Assembly: GCF_900143075.1 (NCBI RefSeq)
Contig: NZ_FRCY01000024.1
Location: 1-44,248, forward strand
Direction: 5' to 3'
DNA: 44,248 bases
DNA from: Cyclobacterium lianum
GTDB lineage: Bacteria > Bacteroidota > Bacteroidia > Cytophagales > Cyclobacteriaceae
This document shows positions 34,567 through 43,551 of this stretch, piece by piece; positions within the stretch are counted from its first letter, which is position 1, and each line of letters begins with the position of its first letter. Below the pieces are notes generated by a model that saw only the letters and a list, made by a program, of their open reading frames with translations, was not told the DNA's origin and searched no databases. The translations under genes and the position numbers were made by a program.

Positions 34567-35645
34567 AAATCAAAATTTTATATATCGCCTTTTTTCTTAG
34601 CACGTCCTTAACTGCACTATGTCAGAAAGATCATATCGTCCTTGAAGATCAGGGGAGCTTTGCCGTGGGAGGTAAAGTAATCACAGCTCCGGGTACATTT
34701 GACCCTATTGCCCATGGAGCATTCAATCCTGGCAATCAAAGTGCTTCAGGTCAAACGCTTCATGGGGACCATGCTTACGTCTTTTACCAAATTCCAGTGA
34801 ACGCGAAAAAACTTCCTTTGATCTTTTGGCATGGCTATGGACAATTTTCCAAAACCTGGGAAACAACCCCCGATGGTAGAGAGGGTTTTCAAAATATTTT
34901 TCTTCGAAAAAAATATTCAATTTACCTCATCGACCAACCAAGACGGGGAAGAGCTGGACGAAGTACGGTTTCGGGTAGCATTTCTGCAGCTCCGGATGAT
35001 CAACTTTGGTTTGGGATTTTTCGACTGGGTATAGGAACAGAATTTTATCCGGGAGTTCAATTTGACAAAAAACCTGAGACTTTGGACCAATTTTTCCGTC
35101 AGATTACGCCTGATACAGGCCCTATTGATTTAAATGCAAATACCGATGCTGTTTCTGCCCTTTTTGACGAAGTTGGAGATGGAATTTTGGTTACCCATTC
35201 CCATAGTGGCGGTCAAGGTTGGCTTACTGCTTTAAAAACAGATCATATCAAAGGAATTATCTCCTATGAGCCGGGAAGCAATTTCGTCTTTCCGGAAGGG
35301 AATGTTCCGGAACCAATCCATTATGTAGGTGGAACCTTGGAAGCAAAAGGGGTGCCGATTGATGAATTCAAAAAACTGACACAAATCCCCATTGTGATGT
35401 ATTATGGAGATTATATTCCTACCGAACCCGTAGAAAACCCGGGTCAGGAACAATGGAGAGCTGCCTTGCAAATGGCGAAACGCTGGACTGAGACTGTAAA
35501 TAAAAATGGAGGCGATGTCACCTTGGTACATCTTCCGGAAATAGGGATAAAAGGAAATACCCACTTTCCGTTCTCAGATCTAAACAATAAACAAATAGCC
35601 GACTTGATGTCTGAATGGCTCAAGCAAAAAGGCCTTGATAAATAA
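34560..35645 (+). CDS. Exported alpha/beta hydrolase (esterase-like)
   Basis: A 361-residue secreted or periplasmic hydrolase; signal peptide about 1-21 (ends TALCQ). The fold is alpha/beta hydrolase: oxyanion region FWHGYGQF (about 89-96), nucleophile elbow SHSGG with Ser216, acid candidate Glu237 in YEPGS, and catalytic His335 in GNTHF. The unusual S-H-S-G-G elbow (instead of G-x-S-x-G) and DQPRRGRAGRST segment suggest a distinct subfamily, perhaps an esterase of a small ester. It opens a run of exported proteins (34560-37217) with short spacing, divergent from the two-component genes. No substrate is evident. Confidence 0.85.
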   Translation: MLKIKILYIAFFLSTSLTALCQKDHIVLEDQGSFAVGGKVITAPGTFDPIAHGAFNPGNQSASGQTLHGDHAYVFYQIPVNAKKLPLIFWHGYGQFSKTWETTPDGREGFQNIFLRKKYSIYLIDQPRRGRAGRSTVSGSISAAPDDQLWFGIFRLGIGTEFYPGVQFDKKPETLDQFFRQITPDTGPIDLNANTDAVSALFDEVGDGILVTHSHSGGQGWLTALKTDHIKGIISYEPGSNFVFPEGNVPEPIHYVGGTLEAKGVPIDEFKKLTQIPIVMYYGDYIPTEPVENPGQEQWRAALQMAKRWTETVNKNGGDVTLVHLPEIGIKGNTHFPFSDLNNKQIADLMSEWLKQKGLDK

Positions 35646-35680
35646 AGATTAAGTAAAAACTCAACTAATAATAACGAACC

Positions 35681-36130
35681 ATGAAAAAGCATCTTTTCCT
35701 TTTAACATTTATTCTACTAAGTGCTTCTTACTCTTTTTCACAAACGTCTACGGAGCAGGAAATCAAAAAGCTCTCCATGGACAAATGGCAATGGATGGCT
35801 GATAAGGACGTATCGAAACTGGAAGAACTCTTCGACGACAAAGCGAAATTTGTCCACATGAGTGGCAGCTGGAAAACAGACCGTGAACTGGAAATCATCG
35901 AAACGGGAAGTATCTGGTACAAAAATGCGGAGGTACATGATACAGCCGTTGAAATTTCTGGAAATACCGCGGTAGTCTGGAATCGAATCACCTTGACAGC
36001 CCACGTCAGAGGCAGTGATGTGGAAAATGAATTTACGGTAACTGAGGTCTACCAAAAGCAGGGCGAAGACTGGAAAATGCTGGTTTTCACTTTTAGCAGC
36101 GTAAGAGATACCCACGAAATCGAACATTAA
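35681..36130 (+). CDS. Secreted NTF2-like (DUF4440-type) protein 1
   Basis: A 149-residue exported NTF2-fold protein, signal peptide about 1-20 (ends YSFSQ). The cone-shaped fold has KWQWMADKDVSKLEELFDDKAKFVHMSG, IWYKNAEVHDTAVEISGNTAVVWNRITL and FTVTEVYQKQGEDWKMLVFTFS. NTF2-like domains bind small ligands or act as isomerase-like enzymes. It is nearly parallel to the next gene (same motifs KWQWMA, FDDKA, FVHM), a tandem duplication; the gap is 12 bases. Function is unknown. Confidence 0.85.
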   Translation: MKKHLFLLTFILLSASYSFSQTSTEQEIKKLSMDKWQWMADKDVSKLEELFDDKAKFVHMSGSWKTDRELEIIETGSIWYKNAEVHDTAVEISGNTAVVWNRITLTAHVRGSDVENEFTVTEVYQKQGEDWKMLVFTFSSVRDTHEIEH

Positions 36131-36142
36131 CTCTAAAATAGT

Positions 36143-36595
36143 ATGACCATGAAAAAAGCATTTCTTGGATTTCTTCTCCTCTTCCTGATTACACCATTTC
36201 TCTTTGCCCAGGAGAATAACGCCCAACAGGAAATCATTGAACTTTCTAAAACCAAATGGCAGTGGATGGCTGAGAAAGACGTTGATAAGCTTGCGGATCT
36301 CTTTGACGACAAAGCGGTTTTTGTCCATATGGGTGGTTCCTGGGGAAAGGAGCGTGAAGTAGACATCATCCGTAGCGGTGGCATTTGGTATAAAGACGCA
36401 GACATTCACGAAGTTTCTGTGGAAATCATCGACAACACGGCCATTTTGCTGAACCGCATCACCTTGATCGCTGAAGTGGGCGGCAATGAAGTAACCAATC
36501 CATTTGAAGTCACGGAAGTATATATTAAAAAAGCGGAGGGCTGGAAGTTGGGCTCCCTGTCCTTCACCAAATTAATGGGACCCGCAGACCGGTAA
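36143..36595 (+). CDS. Secreted NTF2-like (DUF4440-type) protein 2
   Basis: A paralog of the preceding gene, 150 residues, signal peptide about 1-23 (ends FLFAQ). It has KWQWMAEKDVDKLADLFDDKAVFVHMGG, GGIWYKDADIHEVSVEI and FEVTEVYIKKAEGWKLGSLSF, conserved with copy 1. ATG at 36143; Met3 at 36149 is an alternative. The flavodoxin gene follows after 13 bases, so all are likely one operon. Two adjacent copies might form a heterodimer; NTF2-like folds often dimerize. Ligand unknown. Confidence 0.85.
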   Translation: MTMKKAFLGFLLLFLITPFLFAQENNAQQEIIELSKTKWQWMAEKDVDKLADLFDDKAVFVHMGGSWGKEREVDIIRSGGIWYKDADIHEVSVEIIDNTAILLNRITLIAEVGGNEVTNPFEVTEVYIKKAEGWKLGSLSFTKLMGPADR

Positions 36596-36608
36596 AAACG
36601 ATACAGCC

Positions 36609-37217
36609 ATGAGATTATTTCTCCTTTTCATTTACCTGACCACTGCTTTAAGCTGCTCCGGCCAAACCCAATCGGAAGCCTTAGATATTCCGGGTGAAAC
36701 AGCTTCGGAGGAGATCCTCATTGTCTATCTCTCACGCACCAAAAACACCAAAGCGGTGGCAGAGATGATTCAGGAAAAAGTGGGAGGAGCGCTTGTAAGC
36801 CTGGAGCTGGAAACCCCTTACCCCGAAGACTATGATGCCATCGTTGCCCAGGTAGCCAAAGAAAATGAGACCGGTATTCTTCCTCCGTTAGAAACCGAGG
36901 TGGACGTATCTCAGTATCGGACAGTGTTTGTCGGATTTCCTACCTGGGGCATGCAACTACCGCCGCCGATGAAGACATTTCTAAGTGAAAATGACCTCAG
37001 TGGCAAAATGGTAATTCCCTTCAATACAAATGCGGGGTATGGAATCGGAAGTAGCTTTGACAAGGTTGAAGAGCTCTGTCCTGAAAGTACTATTCTGGAA
37101 GGTTACTCCACCAGAGGCGGGATCGAGCGAGACGGAGTTTTGTTTGTGATGGAGGGAGAAAAAGAAGAGGAAGTAAGAAGAGCGGTCGATGATTGGTTGA
37201 ACGGTCTTGGCATTTAA
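36609..37217 (+). CDS. Exported flavodoxin-like protein
   Basis: A flavodoxin-fold protein of 202 residues, binding FMN. The fold has the FMN-phosphate loop ILIVYLSRTKNTKAVAEM (about 33-50), later FVGFPTWGMQLPPPMKTFL and GGIERDG. Unusually, it begins with a signal-like stretch RLFLLFIYLTTALSC, a lax lipobox, so it is predicted to be exported; exported FMN proteins need an FMN source in the periplasm. It closes the hydrolase-NTF2-NTF2 operon (13 bases after the previous stop), suggesting redox chemistry beside the hydrolase. The following 388 bases hold no gene. Confidence 0.85.
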   Translation: MRLFLLFIYLTTALSCSGQTQSEALDIPGETASEEILIVYLSRTKNTKAVAEMIQEKVGGALVSLELETPYPEDYDAIVAQVAKENETGILPPLETEVDVSQYRTVFVGFPTWGMQLPPPMKTFLSENDLSGKMVIPFNTNAGYGIGSSFDKVEELCPESTILEGYSTRGGIERDGVLFVMEGEKEEEVRRAVDDWLNGLGI

Positions 37218-37605
37218 AGAATCAGGATAATTGCCCTGTATAGATGGGATACGTACCTGTACAGGTGAAATTAAATGGAATGGAAATTAACTGAGGTCCG
37301 GAGGTGATTGAATTGGTGCTATGCAAATGCTTATATAAGGTAAATAGTTTTGAGGATATGTAATCAATGAAACTTATAAATAGATTGCTACAAATCAGTA
37401 TATTAAAGTGAATGGATTATCTTCAAAGAGGCTCCTTATTTCGGTCCCATATTTAAAGTAGAAGAGATAAGAACAAAAGTGATGGATTTCCTGTCAGTGC
37501 GCTTTACCGGCTAGGCGATTTGATTTGAATAAGACTCGCTAAAAATAAATATTAAATTGAGTATCTGAATATTTACCATTCATTTAGCATAAAATCTAAT
37601 TTTCC
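37218..37605 (+). other. 388-base gap before the molybdenum hydroxylase genes
   Basis: No gene is seen. It is AT-rich with a 12-bp perfect palindrome ACCTGTACAGGT (37255-37266), possibly an operator, 340 bases before the ATG at 37606. No clear -7 box was found. The last 80 bases are very A-T rich, consistent with an upstream promoter region. Confidence 0.5.
37255..37266. repeat. 12-bp perfect palindrome, possible operator
   Basis: ACCTGTACAGGT is fully self-complementary with no loop. It lies 38 bases after the flavodoxin stop, before the molybdenum genes. A binding protein is unknown. Confidence 0.3.
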
Positions 37606-39846
37606 ATGAGTAACCAATCAACCAAACTCGATCGAAGGTCATTTTTAAAAGACTCAGCACTTGCCGGGGGAGGGATGATGCTGAGCTTTAATTGGCTGGC
37701 AGGATGTAAACCGAACACCGAGGAGGCATTGGGAATGCCAGAGGACTGGTTTAGAATGAATGGCTATATCCGTATAGGTGATAATGGATTGGTCACCCTG
37801 ATGTCCCCTAATCCGGAAGGCGGTCAAAATGTCAAAACTTCCATGCCGATGATTCTGGCTGAGGAGTTGGACGCCGATTGGACCAAGGTCATCGTGGAAC
37901 AGGCCCCTTTGGATACAGATAATTTCACCAGGCAATTTATCGGAGGAAGTCAGGCTATCCGAACCGGTTGGACCCCCTTGCGCACAGCAGGAGCTACAGC
38001 CCGGCAAATGCTGATGCGTGCTGCGGCGCAAACCTGGAACGTTCCGGTTTCAGAAATCACCACGGAACCGGGATTTATCCTTCATCAATCAAGTAACAAA
38101 AAGGCACATTTTGGAGAAATGGCCAGCCTGGCGGCTACATTGCCGGTTCCCGAAGAGGTTGATTTAAAAGCAAGCCAGGATTTTAAGATCATCGGCACCT
38201 CCAAAAAGAATGTTGACCTGAATAAAATCGTCACCGGAAAACCCCTTTTCGGAATGGATTATAAAAAGGAGGGAATGCTGTATGCGATGATTATTCATCC
38301 TCCGGCTTTTGGTAATAGACTCAAATCATTTGACGATTCGCAGGCCCGGTCCATGCCCGGCATTAGGGATATTTTTCAGTTCAAATCCTTACGGGACGAT
38401 TACAAAAGGACCTTCTTCGACACCGTGCAGTTCACCGATTTAATCGCCATCGTCGGAGACAGCACCTGGCAGGTACTGCAGGCAAAGAAAGCCATAAAAG
38501 CGGACTGGGAAATTCAGGAAGGCTATGAGGAACAGCGTGACATGTTTGGCCGGGAAGCTGTCAGAGTAGTGCCAAAAGGCCTGGAAAATACGGTTGCCCA
38601 GGAAATGGCTATGAAACAAGCCGCTCAAAAATCCCAAACCCAACGGAAAGATGGGAATCCGGAAGCGGTATTCTCTACTGCTGCTAAAGTGATTGAGAGA
38701 ACCTATACGGGTCCTTTTTTGGCGCACAACTGCATGGAACCTATGAATTTTTTCGCCCATTTGGAAGGGGATACAGTGACTTGTGCCGGGCCATTGCAAA
38801 AACCTGAATTGACTGAGCATGCCCTTTCAAGCCGATTAGGCATTCCGGTAGAAAATATTGAGATAGAAATGACCAGGCTGGGTGGAGGTTATGGCCGTAG
38901 GTCCTATGCACATTGGCTGATAGAAGCAGCAGTCATTTCCCAAAAAATGAATGCTCCTGTCAAGCTGGTTTACACCAGGGAAGACGACATGACCGGAGGC
39001 GTATACCGCTCTCGCTATCAAGCCACTTACCGGGCAGCACTGAATGAAGATAATCAATTGATTGCATTTCATGTCAATGCGGGGGGTCTTCCTGAAAACC
39101 CATTGTACGCAAACAGGTTTCCGGCAGGAGCTGTGGACAATTATTTGGCCGAGGGCTGGGAAGTGCCCTCCAATATCACTACAGGCTCCTTCCGTGCACC
39201 GAGATCCAATTTCATGGCCTGCGTAGAGCAATCGTTTCTGGATGAAGTTGCGGAGGCAGCTGGCAAAGACCCCATTGATTTCCGATTAGAACTGCTGGCA
39301 AAAGCAAAAGCAAATCCGGTAGGTGAAGGCAACGATTACGATCCGGACCGGTATGCAAAAGTTTTAGAATTGGTCAGGGAAAAAGCAAACTGGGCAAATC
39401 CAACACCTGGAGTTTCCAGAGGAGTATCGGCCTATTTCTGCCATAACAGCTACGCTGCTCAGGTCTTGGACATGAAAATAGTCGATGGGCAGGTTCAAAT
39501 CGATAAAGTCACTAATGCCATTGATTGCGGGCTTGTAGTAAACCCTGATGCGGCCAAAAACCTCTGCGAAGGAGCGGTAATAGATGGGATCGGTACGGCC
39601 ATGTATGGAGAACTGACCTTTGAAAATGGGGTAATCAGCAAATCCAACTTCGACCAATACAGGCAAATCCGGATGAAAGAGGCCCCAAAATCGATCGAAA
39701 CCTATTTTGTAGAAAACGGAGAGGATCCCTCGGGTCTTGGCGAACCAGCCTACCCGCCGGTTTTCGCAGCATTGGCAAATGCGCTTTATAAAGCTACAGG
39801 AAACAGGTTTTACGATCAGCCTTTTTCCAGGCAATCGAACAGCTAG
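37606..39846 (+). CDS. Molybdopterin-binding catalytic subunit, isoquinoline 1-oxidoreductase beta-like (copy 1)
   Basis: A 746-residue catalytic subunit of the xanthine dehydrogenase/molybdenum hydroxylase family, closest in form to the IorB type. A Tat signal (DRRSFLK at about 9-15) exports the folded cofactor-loaded enzyme. Signature segments: GGSQAIRTGWTPLRTAGATAR, AHNCMEPMNFF, LGGGYGRRSYAHW and the C-terminal DPSGLGEPAYPPVF with the catalytic-type Glu. It needs a [2Fe-2S] partner, found immediately downstream (IorA-like, 39962), and then a second copy of itself. The natural substrate is probably an aromatic N-heterocycle or aldehyde; not resolved. Confidence 0.92.
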   Translation: MSNQSTKLDRRSFLKDSALAGGGMMLSFNWLAGCKPNTEEALGMPEDWFRMNGYIRIGDNGLVTLMSPNPEGGQNVKTSMPMILAEELDADWTKVIVEQAPLDTDNFTRQFIGGSQAIRTGWTPLRTAGATARQMLMRAAAQTWNVPVSEITTEPGFILHQSSNKKAHFGEMASLAATLPVPEEVDLKASQDFKIIGTSKKNVDLNKIVTGKPLFGMDYKKEGMLYAMIIHPPAFGNRLKSFDDSQARSMPGIRDIFQFKSLRDDYKRTFFDTVQFTDLIAIVGDSTWQVLQAKKAIKADWEIQEGYEEQRDMFGREAVRVVPKGLENTVAQEMAMKQAAQKSQTQRKDGNPEAVFSTAAKVIERTYTGPFLAHNCMEPMNFFAHLEGDTVTCAGPLQKPELTEHALSSRLGIPVENIEIEMTRLGGGYGRRSYAHWLIEAAVISQKMNAPVKLVYTREDDMTGGVYRSRYQATYRAALNEDNQLIAFHVNAGGLPENPLYANRFPAGAVDNYLAEGWEVPSNITTGSFRAPRSNFMACVEQSFLDEVAEAAGKDPIDFRLELLAKAKANPVGEGNDYDPDRYAKVLELVREKANWANPTPGVSRGVSAYFCHNSYAAQVLDMKIVDGQVQIDKVTNAIDCGLVVNPDAAKNLCEGAVIDGIGTAMYGELTFENGVISKSNFDQYRQIRMKEAPKSIETYFVENGEDPSGLGEPAYPPVFAALANALYKATGNRFYDQPFSRQSNS

Positions 39847-39961
39847 CTGAGCAGAAAAGACCTTTAAATCAATAATGAATTCAATATATAAATGCGCATT
39901 GTTTGAATTTTGTAAGCAGGTTAAAGTGTAAATTGTTAACTTAGAATTAAATACAAATCAT

Positions 39962-40420
39962 ATGGCACAGTTTAGTTTAAATATCAATGGCAAATCCGTT
40001 CAGGTAGATGTAGATCCCAACACCCCCCTGTTATGGGTACTAAGAGACCACTTGGACCTGGTGGGTACCAAATTCGGCTGCGGCATAGCACAATGTGGCG
40101 CTTGCACTGTACATGTAGATGGAGAGGCGGTAAGGTCCTGCTCATATCCGATCAGTATCGTGGAGGACAAAAAAGTGGTGACCATCGAAGGCCTATCGGA
40201 AAAGGGAGATCATCCGGTACAGAAAGCCTGGGTAGAACATGATGTGCCGCAATGCGGGTATTGTCAATCCGGGCAAATCATGTCTGCAGCTTCCCTTTTG
40301 GCCAGGAACCCCAAGCCAACAGACGAAGAGATAACTTCGGCAATGAATGGAAACATCTGTCGCTGTGGTACCTATACCCGGATAAAAGCAGCCATTAAAA
40401 CGGCTTCCCAAACACTTTAA
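39962..40420 (+). CDS. [2Fe-2S] subunit, isoquinoline 1-oxidoreductase alpha-like
   Basis: A 152-residue two-cluster ferredoxin-like subunit passing electrons from the molybdenum site. The N-terminal plant-type cluster has Cys40, Cys45, Cys48 and Cys60 ([15 protein letters not shown]); the C-terminal cluster has Cys98, Cys101, Cys133 and Cys135 ([10 protein letters not shown] and NICRCGTY). It has no export signal and presumably travels with a Tat-exported subunit. It lies between the two copies of the molybdenum subunit, so it may serve both. The next gene starts 11 bases after its stop. Confidence 0.95.
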   Translation: MAQFSLNINGKSVQVDVDPNTPLLWVLRDHLDLVGTKFGCGIAQCGACTVHVDGEAVRSCSYPISIVEDKKVVTIEGLSEKGDHPVQKAWVEHDVPQCGYCQSGQIMSAASLLARNPKPTDEEITSAMNGNICRCGTYTRIKAAIKTASQTL

Positions 40421-40431
40421 CCCACTGAAAT

Positions 40432-42702
40432 ATGACATTGCTAAATAAAAAATTAGATAGGAGATCCTTTTTAAAGGTGTCAGGCCTTGCAGGAGGTGGA
40501 ATGATGTTGAGCTTTAGTTGGCTGGCCGGTTGCAAACCGACACCGGAAGAAGTATTGACCATGCCAGATGAGTGGTTTGAAATCAACAGTTACATAAAAA
40601 TAGGCGAAAATGGTGCAGTGACGCTTTTCAATCCTAATCCTGAATTCGGTCAAAATGTAAAAACGTCGCTCCCCATGATTCTGGCTGAGGAATTGGATGT
40701 GGACTGGAAAAACGTGTTTGTAGAGCAGGCGGATTTTTATCCAGAGCGTTTTGACAGACAATTTACGGGAGGTTCGCAAAGTGTGCGTGCAGCCTGGACA
40801 CCCCTGCGCACCGCCGGAGCCACTGCCCGACAATTGATAGTAAATGCAGCTGCACAATCCTGGAATGTTCCTGTGGCTGAAATCACCACCAATATGGGTA
40901 CTGTGGAACATCAAGCCAGTGGTAAAAAGGCTGGCTATGGTGAGATGGCTTCCCTGGCAGGGACGCTGGATGCACCGGATCCGGAAACCATCAAACTCAA
41001 GGATAATGCAGATTTCAAAATCATTGGCCAGTCCAAAAAGAATGTGGATTTGCAAAAAATTGTAACTGGAAAGCCTATGTTTTCGCTGGACCATAAGGTG
41101 GAGGCAATGAAATATGCCGCCATTGTTCATCCGCCGGCCTTCGGCATGAAGCTCAAATCCTTTGACAAAAGCTCTGTGACATCCCTGCCGGGTATTCAGG
41201 ATGCCTTTAAAGTCAAAATTTTTAAGGACGATTATGGTAGAAACTTCTTTGATACCACTACATTCCCGGAGATCATCGCCATTGTGGGTAATTCTACCTG
41301 GGAGGTTTTGCAAGCCAAAAAAAGCCTCCAAGCTGAATGGGAAGAAGCTCCGGAAAGCACTTTTCCCATGGCGGGTAGAGGAGGTCAAACCAGAGATATT
41401 AGCGTGCCCGGAGGATTGGAGAATTCCAGCACGCACAAGGAAAAGATGGCGGAATTCCAGCGCAAACCCGGAAATGTTCAGCGAAAAGACGGAGATCCGG
41501 AAGCTGCTTTCAGAAAAGCAGCCAGAGTAATTGAACGAACGTATACAGCTCCCTTTTTGGCACACAACACCATGGAGCCGATGAATTGTTTCGCTGATGT
41601 GAAAGGGGATAGGGCCATCATTTACGGTCCAACCCAGGCGCCGGATTTTATTATGAACGCGCTTTCCAGCAGCCTGGAACTTCCGAAAGAAAATATCCAG
41701 ATCAACCTTGCCCGGATGGGGGGAGGCTTTGGTCGGCGGGCCTACAGTCACCATATGGTAGAAGCAGCATTGATTTCTCAAAAAATCCAGGCACCTGTAA
41801 AAATGGTCTATACCCGGGAGGATGACATGTCGGCTGGGGTTTATCGACCCACTTACTCAGCCACCTACAGGGCTGCTCTAGACGAAAACAATAACTTGCT
41901 GGCATTGCATGTGAAGGCCGGGGGTATCCCGGAATCTCCGCTGCACGCAAACCGATTCCCTGCGGGTGCCATAGACAATTACCTGGCCGAAACTTGGCAG
42001 ATAGAATCAAACATTACCATTGGTGCTTTCCGGGCACCCAGATCCAATTTTATCGCCGGGGCCGAGCAAAGCTTCCTGGATGAATTGGCAGAGGAAATGG
42101 GAAAAGATCCCATCGCATTCCGATTGGGATTACTCAAGAGGGCCGAAACCAACCCCGTGGGGGAAAACAACGATTATGATCCGAAGAGATATGCCGGAGT
42201 ACTGGAACTGGTAAGAGATAAATCCGACTGGTCAAATGTACCCGATGGTATTTCAAGGGGTGTTTCTGCTTACTTCTGCCATAATTCCTATGTTGCGGAG
42301 GTGGTAGATGTCAGTATCAAGGACAGAAAACCGGTTGTTGAAAGCGTCTATGCTGCAGTCGATTGTGGAATAGTAGTCAATCCCGACGCTGCCGCAAACA
42401 TGGGCGAGGGAGCCATTGTGGACGGCATAGGGAACGCATTTTACGGAGAGATGGCGTTCGAAAACGGCGTGCCTACGAAGACCAATTTTGACAAATACCG
42501 CATGATCCGGCACGGCGAGGCACCAAAGAAAATTGAGGTGCATTTCGTAGAAAGTAAGGAGGATCCAACTGGATTGGGCGAACCATTATTCCCCCCGGTT
42601 TTTGCCGCATTGGGCAATTCACTTTACAAGGCTACAGGCAAACGTCTCTATGAGCAACCTTTTCAGCCTCAGATCCTGCAAATAGAAAATCTGGGAATGT
42701 AG
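40432..42702 (+). CDS. Molybdopterin-binding catalytic subunit, isoquinoline 1-oxidoreductase beta-like (copy 2)
   Basis: A 756-residue paralog of the gene at 37606, with the same Tat motif (DRRSFLK at 9-15), GGSQSVRAAWTPLRTAGATAR, AHNTMEPMNCF, MGGGFGRRAYSHH and DPTGLGEPLFPPVF. Differences include AHNCMEPMNFF (copy 1) versus AHNTMEPMNCF here, and a longer linker near residues 310-345 (GGQTRDISVPGG), which may shape different substrate pockets. It is coupled to the 2Fe-2S gene (11-base gap). A large antisense open frame covers it but looks spurious. Substrate unknown. Confidence 0.92.
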   Translation: MTLLNKKLDRRSFLKVSGLAGGGMMLSFSWLAGCKPTPEEVLTMPDEWFEINSYIKIGENGAVTLFNPNPEFGQNVKTSLPMILAEELDVDWKNVFVEQADFYPERFDRQFTGGSQSVRAAWTPLRTAGATARQLIVNAAAQSWNVPVAEITTNMGTVEHQASGKKAGYGEMASLAGTLDAPDPETIKLKDNADFKIIGQSKKNVDLQKIVTGKPMFSLDHKVEAMKYAAIVHPPAFGMKLKSFDKSSVTSLPGIQDAFKVKIFKDDYGRNFFDTTTFPEIIAIVGNSTWEVLQAKKSLQAEWEEAPESTFPMAGRGGQTRDISVPGGLENSSTHKEKMAEFQRKPGNVQRKDGDPEAAFRKAARVIERTYTAPFLAHNTMEPMNCFADVKGDRAIIYGPTQAPDFIMNALSSSLELPKENIQINLARMGGGFGRRAYSHHMVEAALISQKIQAPVKMVYTREDDMSAGVYRPTYSATYRAALDENNNLLALHVKAGGIPESPLHANRFPAGAIDNYLAETWQIESNITIGAFRAPRSNFIAGAEQSFLDELAEEMGKDPIAFRLGLLKRAETNPVGENNDYDPKRYAGVLELVRDKSDWSNVPDGISRGVSAYFCHNSYVAEVVDVSIKDRKPVVESVYAAVDCGIVVNPDAAANMGEGAIVDGIGNAFYGEMAFENGVPTKTNFDKYRMIRHGEAPKKIEVHFVESKEDPTGLGEPLFPPVFAALGNSLYKATGKRLYEQPFQPQILQIENLGM

Positions 42703-42871
42703 CGGGTGTTTTTAACTGTATTTCAAGGAATCCGGCTGCAGGTAAATGTATTTTTTGTACGAGGTAATGTTTAGACTGCGGTTGATATCATGGAGCGCTA
42801 GCTGGCGAAAAAAGGGAAAACTAAATTTAAATGTTTAAATTATTAACTTTAAAAAGTTTGCATAATAATCA

Positions 42872-43111
42872 ATGAAAGATATCTCTTTGATCGTAATGCA
42901 ATTAAAAAACAGGCAAATCCAGATCGATCGAAAAATCAACCAATTGATAGACCAAAACCTGGATCCCTTTCCATTTGAAAGGTTGGAAAAAGGTAAAAAG
43001 CTGATTGAACTGATAAAAAAGACCCTGCAAGCCATTAAAGGAGATGACTTGATTCTGGCCGGCATGCATATCAAGGAATTGGAAATGGAAGGCTTAAAAC
43101 TGGACCTCTGA
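42872..43111 (+). CDS. Small helical hypothetical protein
   Basis: A 79-residue soluble, highly charged helical protein with coiled-coil-like spacing (LKNRQIQIDRKINQLIDQ, LEKGKKLIELIKKTLQAIK). No family recognised. It stands alone between the molybdenum genes and a minus-strand gene. The preceding 168-base gap shows no clear promoter. Moderately likely to be real from its protein-like composition. Confidence 0.5.
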   Translation: MKDISLIVMQLKNRQIQIDRKINQLIDQNLDPFPFERLEKGKKLIELIKKTLQAIKGDDLILAGMHIKELEMEGLKLDL

Positions 43112-43156
43112 TGGTATTGCCGCTTTTTGGAGTTTTGAAGGCAAAATTATATATGA

Positions 43157-43387
43157 TCAGTGACCTCTTCGTTCTAGTTCCCTCAGAAGTTCCTCGTTTC
43201 TGCGCTCCAGCTCCCTAATCGTTTGATCAGGGTTCCGCACTTTTGGTTTGGAAAGGGAATAGATAAACCAAACCCACACCGTAACGGCCACAATCAGACC
43301 AGGCCATTCGTTCTCGCTGCCGAAGGCACCAAACATGGCAACCATGCCAATAAAGGAAACGAGGATTAGTTTGACAAGAAATTTCAT
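43157..43387 (-). CDS. Small hypothetical membrane protein with charged tail
   Basis: About 76 residues when starting at the ATG at 43387 (MKFLVKLILV); 43408 is an alternative, adding seven residues. Two hydrophobic helices (about 1-20 and 28-45) are followed by a charged helical tail (RELERRNEELLRELERRGH). The shape resembles small phage-shock or DUF-type membrane proteins, without an identifiable motif. It is transcribed towards the small gene at 42872, so the two converge. Confidence 0.5.
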   Translation of the reverse strand: MKFLVKLILVSFIGMVAMFGAFGSENEWPGLIVAVTVWVWFIYSLSKPKVRNPDQTIRELERRNEELLRELERRGH

Positions 43388-43551
43388 GGCTTCAACAGTT
43401 AAAGACAATACCTTAATTTAACCAAATTTTGGCTGAAATAAAAGTATTTTAGTTGAAAATATTTATAATAATCAACTTATTATCAAGTTTTTAAGTTGTG
43501 TTACCCAAAAAGTGCCAGGTGGTGTTTAGTTAGTAATTTAAATTTATTGAA

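Noticed and set aside
40480-41781. 433-codon open frame on the minus strand opposite molybdenum subunit copy 2
   Set aside because: Composition is typical of an antisense shadow (His, Cys and Phe rich, no family signal) under a fully convincing gene.
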